A stretch of DNA of 64,000 bases from Paludibacter sp. (GTDB lineage: Bacteria; Bacteroidota; Bacteroidia; Bacteroidales; Paludibacteraceae): NCBI GenBank assembly GCA_028690665.1, contig JAQVAV010000003.1:124001-188000 (forward strand), read 5' to 3'. The position numbers and the translations under genes were made by a program. This document shows positions 53,491 to 62,408 of this stretch, one piece after another. The stretch's first letter is position 1. Each line of letters opens with the position of its first letter. The notes under the pieces are model-generated. The model had not been told where the DNA came from, made no database searches, and worked only from the letters and a program-made list of their open reading frames with translations.

Positions 53491-54071
53491 AGTTTTTTAT
53501 TTTTCTGATAATTGAAAAAAATCTTGAACGTCCGGTCGGCTAATAAAAAATGTAAAATATAAGTTCCGACCATAACTGACACAATTTCAACAAAAAAATG
53601 CATTAATTTAAACGAAGATGCATCCGCTATAAAAACTTCCATCAATAATCTGATAAGATTTAAAATTACCGTCAGTGCAACAAAAAAAATTACAGATCTT
53701 TTAGCCCAGACCATCCCTAAAAAAACGAAATAAAATAATACTATATAAAGTAACATAGCCGCCAAAAACACAACGGCTAACTCCACTGTTATTTCATTTA
53801 TAATCAACGCATCTGCTATTAGCAATAAACCTAAAAAAATAAACAGGAAATATACTCCGAGTGCACTTTTCTTCCCCTTTTCAATTATTCCAAGTTTTAT
53901 TTTTCTTTTTTCCTCTTCTTCCTGACTTACCAACATTGCATCCATGGACAGATAATCATCACATTCTCCTGTATTTACAGGCCGGAACAATTTACACAAT
54001 AACTCTCCTTTCGAATTATACATTCGATTCATGCACTTTTCACATCTTTTTATCTCACGGTCGTCAGGCAT
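53487..54071 (-). CDS. Cys4 membrane protein of unknown function in the wbp block
   Basis: A 194-residue protein I do not recognise. The N-terminus has Cys10-x2-Cys13-x12-Cys26-x10-Cys37, a zinc-ribbon-like spacing, followed by a charged helix (about 45-70; SQEEEEKRKIKLGIIEKGKKS) and about four membrane segments (about 71-92, 97-120, 124-146, 158-180) with short loops. Both ends look cytosolic. It lies between the WbpE-like and WbpD-like genes, 20 nt from one and overlapping the other by 4 nt, so it is made together with them. It may organise the enzymes at the membrane or take part in sugar export; no activity can be assigned. Confidence 0.75.
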   Translation of the reverse strand: MPDDREIKRCEKCMNRMYNSKGELLCKLFRPVNTGECDDYLSMDAMLVSQEEEEKRKIKLGIIEKGKKSALGVYFLFIFLGLLLIADALIINEITVELAVVFLAAMLLYIVLFYFVFLGMVWAKRSVIFFVALTVILNLIRLLMEVFIADASSFKLMHFFVEIVSVMVGTYILHFLLADRTFKIFFNYQKNKKL

Positions 54072-54091
54072 ATTTCATAGTATTATATTAT

Positions 54092-55219
54092 TCAAACTAC
54101 ATATTCCAGTACACTTTTAGTTATATATTCTAATTGTTCTACAGACAGCTCAGTATGCATTGGCAAAGATAAAACACATGCCGAAAGTTCTTCTGCTACA
54201 GGAAAATCACCTGGCTTATATCTCTCATCCTGATATGCCTTTTGTAAATGCAACGGTACCGGATAATAAATCATTGCAGGAATGCCTTTGCTTTCAAGGT
54301 ATTTCTGAAGTCCGGCCCGATCTATATTTCTCAATTTTAAAGTATATTGATGAAAGACATGTGTTGACTTTTCATTCCGTACCGGAACAATCAACCTTTC
54401 ACAGTTTTCAAATGCCTTATCATAATAATTGGCAGCGGCCTGCCTATTATATATATATTCATCCAGGTATTTTAACTTCACATCTAGTATTGCAGCCTGA
54501 ATACTATCTAATCTTGAATTTACTCCGACAATATCATGATGATAGCGTACAACCATCCCATGGTTTGCAATAGCCCGTATTTTTGCAGCAAGTTCATCAT
54601 CATTTGTAAACAATGCACCTCCATCTCCATAACATCCAAGATTTTTTGACGGAAAGAAAGAAGTACATCCAATATTCCCCATACAGCCGGATTTCACTTT
54701 TCGTCCATCCGCAAAATTATAAACAGAACCTATTGACTGACACGCATCCTCAACCACATAAAGCCCGTATTCTTTTGCAAGTTCCAGAATCGCCTCCATA
54801 TCGGCATTCTGCCCAAATAAATGCACAGGAACAATAGCTTTTGTCTTTGGTGTAATAGCTTTTTTCACGGATTCGACACTAATATTGAAAGTATCAAAAT
54901 CGACATCGACGACTACCGGTGTCAGTCCCAATAAAGCAACGACCTCAGCCGTAGCTATAAACGTAAATGTCGGTGTAATTACCTCATCCCCTTGTTTTAA
55001 CCCCAAAGCCATTAAAGCGATCTGAAGCGCATCTGTTCCATTTCCAACAGGTATAACATGCTTGACATCCAAATATTTTTCGAGATTTTTCTGAAAATCG
55101 TTTACTTTACCTCCTTTTATAAAAGTGGTAGTATCTATTACTTCCTGAATACCTGCATCAACCTGATCTTTTATTTTCTCATACTGACTTTTAAGGTCAA
55201 CCATTTGAATTTTTTTCAT
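54092..55219 (-). CDS. DegT/DnrJ/EryC1/StrS sugar aminotransferase, WbpE/PorR-like
   Basis: PLP-dependent aminotransferase predicted to aminate C3 of the keto-sugar nucleotide made by the WbpB-like enzyme. The 375 residues have GNGTDALQIALMALGLKQGDEVITP, VVEDACQSIGS (Asp that holds the PLP ring nitrogen), and TSFFPSKNLGCYGDGGA with the PLP Lys. The P. gingivalis homologue PorR is required for A-LPS and for attaching T9SS cargo. It is 32 nt downstream of ybbR and 20 nt upstream of the Cys4 membrane-protein gene. Assignment to this pathway rests on the neighbouring wbpD/wbpB-like genes. Confidence 0.88.
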   Translation of the reverse strand: MKKIQMVDLKSQYEKIKDQVDAGIQEVIDTTTFIKGGKVNDFQKNLEKYLDVKHVIPVGNGTDALQIALMALGLKQGDEVITPTFTFIATAEVVALLGLTPVVVDVDFDTFNISVESVKKAITPKTKAIVPVHLFGQNADMEAILELAKEYGLYVVEDACQSIGSVYNFADGRKVKSGCMGNIGCTSFFPSKNLGCYGDGGALFTNDDELAAKIRAIANHGMVVRYHHDIVGVNSRLDSIQAAILDVKLKYLDEYIYNRQAAANYYDKAFENCERLIVPVRNEKSTHVFHQYTLKLRNIDRAGLQKYLESKGIPAMIYYPVPLHLQKAYQDERYKPGDFPVAEELSACVLSLPMHTELSVEQLEYITKSVLEYVV

Positions 55220-55251
55220 TTTATTTTCATTTTATTCCACAAAAGTGTTCA

Positions 55252-56250
55252 TCATTCAACCATAGGTTTCATTTCTATCAGATATTCTACATCAACAGGA
55301 GATATCCTTACATTGGTTATATATGGTCTTCTGTTGATAAACTTTAATCTTAATTTTGAATTATCTGATTTTCTTATATCGTTATAATCAAAAAGTACCG
55401 TTAAATCTTTTTCATTCACCTGACTAAAATGACTCATTCCAACATTGCATGTTACGTTCACAAAAGCAGGAAACGTTTTAATCATTATATTTTCAGGACA
55501 ATTAATTACTGTAACTGGGATTTGGAGTTTTTTCTCGGTAAACATTTCCACATAAATACTGACTTTCACTTCTGATGTAGCAAATTTCACATTATCTATT
55601 GGCTTAAGCTTACAGTTTAGATACGTTGTATCATTTACATTTTTAAGCTGGACTAATTCTGTCTTTACGACCTTTAAAGTATCAAGAATTCTTTTCGGTC
55701 CGAAAACCGTTATTTTAGGAGGAAACAGTTGTATCTGATCACTAATAATGTATTGATGCGCAAGTTCTATTTTCGAGCAAAATTCAACAGGAAGACTTGC
55801 AACACTCAGCTTTTCATAATTGATTAAAATAGAATCCGGATTAATCTCAAGAACATTCGTGGTAGGTAACAATAATCGAGACAAACGTCCCCTTATTTGA
55901 TCAGGAGTAATAACAATCGCTCCTTTTTCGTAAAACACCTGTGAAACATCAAAAGTTATCGGAGTTATATCATTGCGGGAATAAGAAAAAAGATTTAATC
56001 CCTCATCCCTTACTTTTACATTTACTGTACGAGGAATTTCATTGGTAATTAAAATATTCTGGGGAATCCCTGCATAACTTACAGGGATATCAAAACTGGT
56101 TTCCCTTGCTTTATCAAGAGAATTTACGAACCAAAATCCGGTAGAAAGTGCAAGAAAGAGCAAAAAGCTTAAAACATCTTTTGACCAAAAGAATGATTTA
56201 AGCTTTAATACATAATAATTCAGCAATCTTTTGACACTTTCGTTGGCCAT
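55252..56250 (-). CDS. YbbR-domain (CdaR-like) membrane-anchored protein
   Basis: A 332-residue protein with one N-terminal membrane helix (about 22-46; DVLSFLLFLALSTGFWFVNSL) and several YbbR repeats outside (for example IPVSYAGIPQNILITNEIPRTVNVKVRDEG, LKPIDNVKFATSEVKVSIYV). In Firmicutes such proteins regulate the c-di-AMP cyclase CdaA; the Bacteroidota role is not settled. It lies between yajC (11-nt gap) and the wbpE-like gene (32-nt gap) on the same strand. Confidence 0.85.
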   Translation of the reverse strand: MANESVKRLLNYYVLKLKSFFWSKDVLSFLLFLALSTGFWFVNSLDKARETSFDIPVSYAGIPQNILITNEIPRTVNVKVRDEGLNLFSYSRNDITPITFDVSQVFYEKGAIVITPDQIRGRLSRLLLPTTNVLEINPDSILINYEKLSVASLPVEFCSKIELAHQYIISDQIQLFPPKITVFGPKRILDTLKVVKTELVQLKNVNDTTYLNCKLKPIDNVKFATSEVKVSIYVEMFTEKKLQIPVTVINCPENIMIKTFPAFVNVTCNVGMSHFSQVNEKDLTVLFDYNDIRKSDNSKLRLKFINRRPYITNVRISPVDVEYLIEMKPMVE

Positions 56251-56261
56251 GACAGCTGAAT

Positions 56262-56597
56262 TTATTTAGACTGAGTCTGGGCGTCTTCTGCAGTTGCAAA
56301 AACAGAATTTTTGTCCACTTTTATTCTTACATTCTCTGCAATTTCAATCAGCACAACAGAATCTTTAATTTCTTTAACTCTACCATAAATACCTCCGGAT
56401 GTAACAACTCTGTCTCCAGGTTTCATAGATTCACGTTGTTTTTTTATTTCCTTTTGACGTTTTGTTTGAGGACGTATCATAAAGAAATAAAACACAACAA
56501 AAATCAGCACAATCATCAAAAGATTCACTCCACCCGCTCCAAACATACCTCCTTCGGCTGCCGGTTTTGCCTGTAATAAAATACCCAATAAATTCAT
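56262..56597 (-). CDS. yajC: Preprotein translocase accessory protein YajC
   Basis: Single-span subunit of the SecDF-YajC complex that helps Sec export. The 111 residues have the family hallmark: a hydrophobic helix (about 26-42) directly followed by MIRPQTKRQKEIKKQRESMKPGDRVVTSGGIYGRVKEI. It follows nusB with a 102-nt gap that holds its own -7 element. Confidence 0.96.
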   Translation of the reverse strand: MNLLGILLQAKPAAEGGMFGAGGVNLLMIVLIFVVFYFFMIRPQTKRQKEIKKQRESMKPGDRVVTSGGIYGRVKEIKDSVVLIEIAENVRIKVDKNSVFATAEDAQTQSK

Positions 56598-56626
56598 ACT
56601 TATAAATAATTAAATGTTTCTTTTCG

Positions 56627-56634
56627 CAAATATA
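56627..56634 (-). promoter_or_regulatory. -7 promoter element for yajC-ybbR-wbp
   Basis: TATATTTG on the minus strand, 29 nt upstream of the yajC ATG (56597), matches TAnnTTTG. If used, it drives yajC, ybbR and the wbp genes apart from nusB. Confidence 0.55.
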
Positions 56635-56699
56635 TGAATAAATTATGTTTTAATCATCAAATAAACATTTATCGGTCAATGTTTTTCGACATACATAAC

Positions 56700-57641
56700 T
56701 TAATTCGGGAACATAACTACCTTGATCAGTTTATTTTCTTTACGCAACTGATTCACAATATTATCAAGTACCCCGTTGATAAAAGTACCACTTTTCTCGG
56801 TACTATAGTTCTTGGCAATCTCAATATACTCGTTTAGCGTTACATTCACAGGAATTGTCGGGAAATCCATAATTTCGGAAAGTGCCACTTCCATAATCAA
56901 TATATCCATAAACGCAATCCGGTCAAGTTCCCAGTTGCGGGTATGCTCATCAATCATTTTGCGATATTCGGCTCCATTAGTCAATACTCCCCGTAAAAGT
57001 TTACGTGCAAATTCCGCATCTTCTTCATCCTTAAACATCGGCAATAAAGGCTGATTAATCCCATTTTCCATATCAAAGCGTTTAATCGTTTTTATCACGA
57101 AGCTAATTACAATTTCAAGCACATCAACCCAATAAATACTTTGATCTTCAATAGAAGTGTCAAAGTCTTCACTCTGTAGAATTATTTTCTTAAATATTTT
57201 TCGCCAAATATCTTTATCTGCGACATAATCAGCCTCAGGGGCATTCATATATTCCAAGTAAAAATCAGACTTAATAATGTCTGCATATAATTCTTTTACG
57301 ATATCCTGATTATTTACCCAGGAAAGTTTCTGCTTTGTCAGATATTCATTAAAAGTAACATTACCCGCAAGCTGACGAATGAATTTATTATCAATAAAAC
57401 GCGTATTCGGATTTAGATCCTCTGGAGTAGGACGAAGTTTATTTCGCTTCGTTTCTATTTTTTCTGAAGCATAATTGGTAATTTCCACAGATAACTGGAG
57501 CAGGTGAAAGTATAGATCATAAGTTCGTTCGATGCTATGAAACAATTCTTTCTCGGCTAAAGGAATTGATTTACCATCACCTTTATAAAATGAATACAAG
57601 ATTTGAATTATCTTGATTCGTAATAAAACTCGATTAATCAT
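56700..57641 (-). CDS. nusB: Transcription antitermination factor NusB, long Bacteroidota form
   Basis: Binds boxA RNA with NusE in rRNA antitermination. From the ATG at 57641 it has 313 residues, about twice the length of E. coli NusB, as is usual in Bacteroidota: it begins INRVLLRIKIIQILYSFYKGDG, and the standard NusB fold is in the C-terminal part (about 190-310; FARKLLRGVLTNGAEYRKMIDEHTRNWELDRIAFMDILIMEVALSEIMDFPTIPVNVTLNEYIEIAKNYS). The frame extends 30 codons further upstream, but the -7 element at 57674-57681 lies in that stretch, so the shorter form is chosen. Confidence 0.94.
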   Translation of the reverse strand: MINRVLLRIKIIQILYSFYKGDGKSIPLAEKELFHSIERTYDLYFHLLQLSVEITNYASEKIETKRNKLRPTPEDLNPNTRFIDNKFIRQLAGNVTFNEYLTKQKLSWVNNQDIVKELYADIIKSDFYLEYMNAPEADYVADKDIWRKIFKKIILQSEDFDTSIEDQSIYWVDVLEIVISFVIKTIKRFDMENGINQPLLPMFKDEEDAEFARKLLRGVLTNGAEYRKMIDEHTRNWELDRIAFMDILIMEVALSEIMDFPTIPVNVTLNEYIEIAKNYSTEKSGTFINGVLDNIVNQLRKENKLIKVVMFPN

Positions 57642-57673
57642 AAAATTTTTTGAACGCTTTTCAATTTTGGTTG

Positions 57674-57681
57674 CAAAAGTA
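57674..57681 (-). promoter_or_regulatory. -7 promoter element for nusB
   Basis: TACTTTTG on the minus strand, 32 nt upstream of the chosen ATG (57641), matches TAnnTTTG and decides the start. Confidence 0.6.
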
Positions 57682-57904
57682 CTATTTTTTTCTTGTTTGC
57701 TTATCATTTTTAGAATGAGAAATATGAGCAAAATTTGACTTGATTTTCTTAATCAAATTAAAATCATCTTCAAAATCAATAATATTAACACATAAGTGTA
57801 AAATATTCGTACTTTATTTGATAGTTTCAAAAAAATTATAGAAATTTGAACAATCAACTATTTTAGATAAACTCATTTGCGTTAGTTTTTAAAAGTTATG
57901 CCCT

Positions 57905-58285
57905 ATGGAAGTAGAGAAAAGAAAAAATGACCAAGAGAAGAAAGAAAATGAGATAATTTATTCCAGGGCCATTAAAGCCGGAAAAAGAATATATTATCTT
58001 GATGTGAAGAAAAGCAGAAATGATGATTTGTTTTTGGCTATAACGGAAAGCAAAAAGAAAGTGGTAGGTTTTGATGATGAAGCCCAGATAACATACGAAA
58101 AACATAAAATATTCCTTTACAAAGAGGATTTCGACAAATTTATTGAAGGTTTGGATGATGTTATAGGCTTTATAAAAAAAGAACAAAAGGATACCACAAC
58201 CGGAGAGCCTGAAAAAACTGATGAACAAAAAGATGAACAAACCGAAGAACCGAAAAAAAGTTTCTTCGATAAGTTTAAATTTTAG
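57905..58285 (+). CDS. PUR-family DNA/RNA-binding protein (DUF3276)
   Basis: A 126-residue protein with the PUR repeat fold known from bacterial homologues of eukaryotic Pur-alpha. The core at about 12-90 has IIYSRAIKAGKRIYYLDVKKSRNDDLFLAITESKK and FLYKEDFDKFIEGLDDVIGFI. The last about 35 residues are a low-complexity tail of Asp, Glu, Lys and Thr ending FFDKFKF. It probably binds single-stranded nucleic acid; target unknown. The threonine aldolase gene follows after 38 nt. Confidence 0.88.
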   Translation: MEVEKRKNDQEKKENEIIYSRAIKAGKRIYYLDVKKSRNDDLFLAITESKKKVVGFDDEAQITYEKHKIFLYKEDFDKFIEGLDDVIGFIKKEQKDTTTGEPEKTDEQKDEQTEEPKKSFFDKFKF

Positions 58286-58323
58286 TCAGAATTCGAAAAA
58301 TTCATTTCCATTTTTTTAATTCA

Positions 58324-59340
58324 ATGAAAAGCTTTGCAAGCGACAACTATTCAGGCATTCATCCCAGAATACTTGAAGCTGTAGTACGTGCCAATAATCT
58401 GCATGAAATTTCTTATGGAGATGACACTTACACTCTAAAATCAAACGAGTTATTCAACCGTATTTTTGGCGATACATCGGTTCTTTATGCCTTTAACGGA
58501 ACAGGAGCAAATGTAATAAGTCTTAAATGCTGCCTACAACCTTTCGAAGCGGTTATATGTGCTGAAACTGCTCACATCAATGCTGACGAATGCGGTGCTC
58601 CTACTCAATCAACCGGAAGTTCACTCCTGACCATAAAAACATCTAACGGTAAACTTGCACCCGAACTTATAAAGCCATTCCTTAGCAGAATAGGCAACGT
58701 ACATAATACGCAGCCGAAAGTAATATCAATAAGCCAAAGTACTGAATTAGGCACTGTATATAGTCTGAAAGAATTACGGGCATTGGCTGATTTTGCTCAC
58801 GACAATGGCATGTATCTTCATGTAGATGGTGCCCGCATTTCAAATGCCGTTGCTTCACTCGGCGTCGGTTTAAAAGAAGCAACCGTTGACTGTGGAGTGG
58901 ATATTATGAGTTTTGGTGGAACAAAAAATGGGTTAATGATTGGTGAAGCAGTTTTAGTATTCAACCCCGAACTTCAAAAAAATGCACCGTTTTTCCAAAA
59001 GCAAACGGCTCAGCTTTTTTCTAAAAATCGTTTTATTGCAGCACAATTTGAAGAAATGCTTAAAGATGACCTCTGGCTCGAAATGGCACAGCACTCCAAT
59101 ACTATGGCTCAGTTTTTAGTAAAAAAATTGAATGAAATTCCAGAAGTGAAAATTACTCAGGCTGTTGATGCAAATGCTGTTTTCGCCATCATTCCAGAAA
59201 AAGCCATAATTCCATTACAGAAAAAATATCGGTTTTATATATGGGACGAACAAACAAGAGAAGTTCGTTGGATGTGTTCTTTCGATACTACAGAAGAGGA
59301 TGTTATTGATTTTGCAGAAACTTTAAAATCACTCATATAA
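58324..59340 (+). CDS. ltaE: Low-specificity L-threonine aldolase
   Basis: PLP enzyme that splits threonine (and allo-threonine) into glycine and acetaldehyde. The 338 residues start FASDNYSGIHPRILEAV, and have HLHVDGARISNAVASLGV (Asp and Arg of the PLP site) and SFGGTKNG with the PLP Lys. Related to beta-eliminating lyases, but DNYSGIHP and GGTKNG are typical of threonine aldolases. A terminator directly follows. Confidence 0.93.
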   Translation: MKSFASDNYSGIHPRILEAVVRANNLHEISYGDDTYTLKSNELFNRIFGDTSVLYAFNGTGANVISLKCCLQPFEAVICAETAHINADECGAPTQSTGSSLLTIKTSNGKLAPELIKPFLSRIGNVHNTQPKVISISQSTELGTVYSLKELRALADFAHDNGMYLHVDGARISNAVASLGVGLKEATVDCGVDIMSFGGTKNGLMIGEAVLVFNPELQKNAPFFQKQTAQLFSKNRFIAAQFEEMLKDDLWLEMAQHSNTMAQFLVKKLNEIPEVKITQAVDANAVFAIIPEKAIIPLQKKYRFYIWDEQTREVRWMCSFDTTEEDVIDFAETLKSLI

Positions 59341-59341
59341 A

Positions 59342-59372
59342 AAATCCCGATAGCCTCCTGCTACCGGAATTT
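59342..59372. terminator. Terminator between ltaE and uxaA
   Basis: AAATCCCGATAGC (59342-59354) pairs, with two G-U pairs, with GCTACCGGAATTT (59360-59372). The genes converge here, so it may serve both. Confidence 0.78.
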
Positions 59373-59391
59373 CCACAATCACAATTAAAAA

Positions 59392-60876
59392 TCAGAGAGT
59401 CACTCCTGTTTTGAAAATAGCAATCTCGCGATAATTTTTCTTTTCATTATTCACAAGTTCACCACTTGCCACTTTAATAACATAATCTGCAAATCTTTCT
59501 TTCACTTGTTCAATCGATTCGTTTTCGACAATTGTGCCGGCATTAAAATCAATCCAGGAACCTTTACGTTTATAAAGCGGAGTATTGGTCGAAATTTTCA
59601 TTGTCGGCACAAAACTTCCAAACGGAGTTCCCCGTCCTGTGGTAAACAGAACAATATGGCAACCACTTGCTCCAAGCGCTGTCGAAGCCACAAGATCATT
59701 ACCGGGGGCACTCAAAAGATTCAAACCTTTGATTTTAATACGTTCTCCGTACATTAGCACATCTTTCACAAGTGCCTTACCACATTTTTGCGTACAACCC
59801 AACGATTTTTCTTCCAATGTAGAAATACCTCCGGCTTTGTTTCCCGGAGAAGGATTTTCATAAACCGCTTGATTGTTTCGCATAAAATAATCTTTGAAAT
59901 CGTTAATCAAATGAACCGTTTTATCAAACATATTCTTATTCACACAACGGTTCATAAGAATTGTCTCGGCACCAAACATTTCCGGCACTTCTGTCAGAAC
60001 TGTACTTCCACCCTGAGCAATCAAAAAATCAGAGAAAACTCCCAACAAAGGGTTTGCCGTAATTCCCGAGAAACCATCCGAACCACCGCACTTCAAGCCA
60101 ATTTTTAGTTCTGCAACAGCAACATCTTCACGTACATCTTTCGAAACCACATCATAAATTTCCCGCAACAGTTTCATCCCTTCTTCATATTCATCATCTA
60201 CCTTTTGCGTTTCGATAAACTTAATCCGGGATTCATCATAGTTACCCAACAGCTTCTTGAATGCTTTCACCTGATTATTCTCACAACCAAGTCCAACAAC
60301 AAGAACACCACCTGCATTCGGATGCAATACCATATTACGCAAAACCTTACGTGTATTTTCATGGTCATCTCCCAACTGGGAACATCCATAATTATGCGGA
60401 TAGGACACAATAGCATCCACATTTTTCAGTTGTGTTTCCTGACGAAGTTTTTCGGCCAATGCATTAATTGTTCCATTTACACAGCCAACTGTCGGTATCA
60501 CCCAAATCTCGTTTCTTACTCCAACTTCACCATTAGCACGTTTATATCCCCTGAATGTAAGTTTTCTGTCGGGAATATCGAGACTGACATCTTGGGGTTT
60601 ATACTCGTAATCAAGTAAACCTTCCAGATTTGTTTTTACAGTAGTTTCATTTACCCAGTCACCCATCTTAATATCCACACGTGCATGACCGATAGGATAA
60701 CCATATTTAATTATATACTCGTTTGCGGCAATATTATTCAGAGCTATTTTGTGTCCCATGGGAATGTCTGCTCCAACTACAATATTAACACCATCAACTA
60801 TTAAAACTTCTCCAGACTGCAAGGCTTCCAAAACAACAGCTACGTTATCCGCCGGATTTATTTTCAGATATTTCAT
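59392..60876 (-). CDS. uxaA: Altronate dehydratase
   Basis: Converts D-altronate, made from tagaturonate by UxaB, to 2-keto-3-deoxygluconate. The 494 residues comprise an N-terminal SAF domain (about 1-90) and the C-terminal dehydratase domain, with ELKIGLKCGGSDGFSGITANPLLG (about 256-279), VGLGCENNQ and SLGCTQKCGKA; the conserved cysteines fit a metal or cluster site. The length matches complete UxaA. It is 83 nt downstream of uxaB with a hairpin between. Together they form the galacturonate branch that complements kduI/kduD. Confidence 0.96.
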   Translation of the reverse strand: MKYLKINPADNVAVVLEALQSGEVLIVDGVNIVVGADIPMGHKIALNNIAANEYIIKYGYPIGHARVDIKMGDWVNETTVKTNLEGLLDYEYKPQDVSLDIPDRKLTFRGYKRANGEVGVRNEIWVIPTVGCVNGTINALAEKLRQETQLKNVDAIVSYPHNYGCSQLGDDHENTRKVLRNMVLHPNAGGVLVVGLGCENNQVKAFKKLLGNYDESRIKFIETQKVDDEYEEGMKLLREIYDVVSKDVREDVAVAELKIGLKCGGSDGFSGITANPLLGVFSDFLIAQGGSTVLTEVPEMFGAETILMNRCVNKNMFDKTVHLINDFKDYFMRNNQAVYENPSPGNKAGGISTLEEKSLGCTQKCGKALVKDVLMYGERIKIKGLNLLSAPGNDLVASTALGASGCHIVLFTTGRGTPFGSFVPTMKISTNTPLYKRKGSWIDFNAGTIVENESIEQVKERFADYVIKVASGELVNNEKKNYREIAIFKTGVTL

Positions 60877-60909
60877 TCAAGTCACTTAATTATAATTGTT
60901 TATACTGAC

Positions 60910-60949
60910 AAACAAAACCGATTGCTTAAAGAATCGGCTTTGTTTTTTT
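60910..60949. terminator. Hairpin between uxaB and uxaA
   Basis: AAACAAAACCGATT (60910-60923) pairs with AATCGGCTTTGTTT (60932-60945) with one G-U pair. The U-run is stronger on the plus strand than on the uxaBA strand, so on the minus strand it probably stabilises RNA or terminates only partly. Confidence 0.6.
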
Positions 60950-60959
60950 AAATAATTAA

Positions 60960-62408
60960 TTACAAAGTAGCCATTACCATTTTTACAGTTTCTTTCATGC
61001 CTGCTTTGTGTATTTCAACTAAATACTCTGTAAGCTTTTCAGTCAATCCGGGTATATTATTCAGATTCTCTCCCCAAATAAATTCTGCAGCCAAAACTCC
61101 TTCTGCAACCTTAGTCACATCGTTTGTAGCCCAAAGACTTTTCAACAAATAGAGAATGGCTTTATCATCGTTCGGAACAATTTCATCGTCACCTCGTTTA
61201 CCTCCCTTGTAGTAAGTAATAATTGCCGCAAGCCCCAAGACAAGTCCAACCGGCAATTTACCCTGACGATCCAAATAAATTTTCAATCCTGGTAAATCTC
61301 GTGTTTTAAATTTAGGGAATGAGTTCAACATAATACTTGTCACGAAATGTTTTACAAACGGATTATTAAAACGATCCAAAACATCGGCAGCAAATTTTTC
61401 AAGCTCAGCCTTTGGTAAATCAAGCGTCTCAAGCAATTCATTAAACATTACCTGATGCAGAAATTTCGAAACAACTTCATCGTTCAAACATTCACGCACT
61501 ATATTTAAACCAGATAAATATGCCACAGGAGCCAACACTGTATGGGGCCCGTTCAGCAAAGTAACTTTGCGTTCGTGATATGGTTTTTCGTCTGGCACAA
61601 ACAGCACATTCAATCCGGCTTTTGGTGCAGGAAATTCTGCCGCCACACTTTCAGGTGCTTCAATAACAAGCAAATGGAAAATTTCGGCCTGAACTACCAT
61701 TTTATCCTCAAGCTGAATTTTATCTAAAATTTCATGAATTGTCTCACGAGGATAACCGGGAACAATGCGATCCACCAAAGTTGAATATACTCCACAAGCA
61801 GTATTGAACCAGTTTTGAAAATCAGCCCCAAGATCCCAAAGTTCGATATACTGATTGATCGTTTTTTTCAATTCCACTCCATTATGAAATATAAGTTCAC
61901 ACGGAAAAATAATCAACCCCTTATCTGCTGCCCCGTCGAAAGTTTTAAAACGGTGATAAAGTAACTGGGTCAGTTTTCCCGGATATGAGGATGCCGGAGC
62001 ATCATCAAGTTTACATGAAGGATCGAAAGCAATTCCGGCCTCAGTTGTATTTGAAATTACAAAACGAATTTCGGGTTGTTCTGCTAGTTTCAGGTATTCG
62101 TCAAATTGAGAATAAGGGTTCAGAGCTCGGCTGATAACATCTATAAGGTCGATACTGTTTACAGTCTCGCCTTTATCCAATCCCTGAAGATTTACATGAT
62201 AAAGTCCGTTCTGTTCGTTCAGCACATCAATCATACCGGTTGGAAGTGGCTGCACAATAACAACGCTTGAATTAAAATCAGCTTTCTTGTTCATGTTATA
62301 GACCATCCAATCAATGAATGCTCTTAAAAAATTACCCTCACCAAACTGAATAATACGTTCGGGATACTTAGTCGAAATGTTGGCTGAAGCTCTGTTTAAT
62401 CTTTCCAT
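60960..62408 (-). CDS. uxaB: Tagaturonate reductase (altronate oxidoreductase)
   Basis: NADH-dependent reductase of D-tagaturonate to D-altronate in galacturonate breakdown. The 482 residues belong to the mannitol dehydrogenase-like family: ERIIQFGEGNFLRAFIDWMVYNMN (about 17-40, cofactor loop), FVISNTTEAGIAFD, CELIFHNG, VTLLNGPHTVLAPVAYLSG (catalytic Lys/Asn/His region) and NPFVKHFVTSIMLNSFPKFKTRDLPG. Fructuronate reductases (UxuB) are close, but adjacency to uxaA supports UxaB. A 500-nt upstream region holds palindromes and a promoter candidate. Confidence 0.94.
   Translation of the reverse strand: MERLNRASANISTKYPERIIQFGEGNFLRAFIDWMVYNMNKKADFNSSVVIVQPLPTGMIDVLNEQNGLYHVNLQGLDKGETVNSIDLIDVISRALNPYSQFDEYLKLAEQPEIRFVISNTTEAGIAFDPSCKLDDAPASSYPGKLTQLLYHRFKTFDGAADKGLIIFPCELIFHNGVELKKTINQYIELWDLGADFQNWFNTACGVYSTLVDRIVPGYPRETIHEILDKIQLEDKMVVQAEIFHLLVIEAPESVAAEFPAPKAGLNVLFVPDEKPYHERKVTLLNGPHTVLAPVAYLSGLNIVRECLNDEVVSKFLHQVMFNELLETLDLPKAELEKFAADVLDRFNNPFVKHFVTSIMLNSFPKFKTRDLPGLKIYLDRQGKLPVGLVLGLAAIITYYKGGKRGDDEIVPNDDKAILYLLKSLWATNDVTKVAEGVLAAEFIWGENLNNIPGLTEKLTEYLVEIHKAGMKETVKMVMATL

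Noticed and set aside
57896-58240. 114-codon minus-strand frame with hydrophobic composition
   Set aside because: It lies antisense to the PUR-family gene, whose protein is clearly recognisable; the hydrophobic look is what antisense of Lys/Asp/Glu codons gives.
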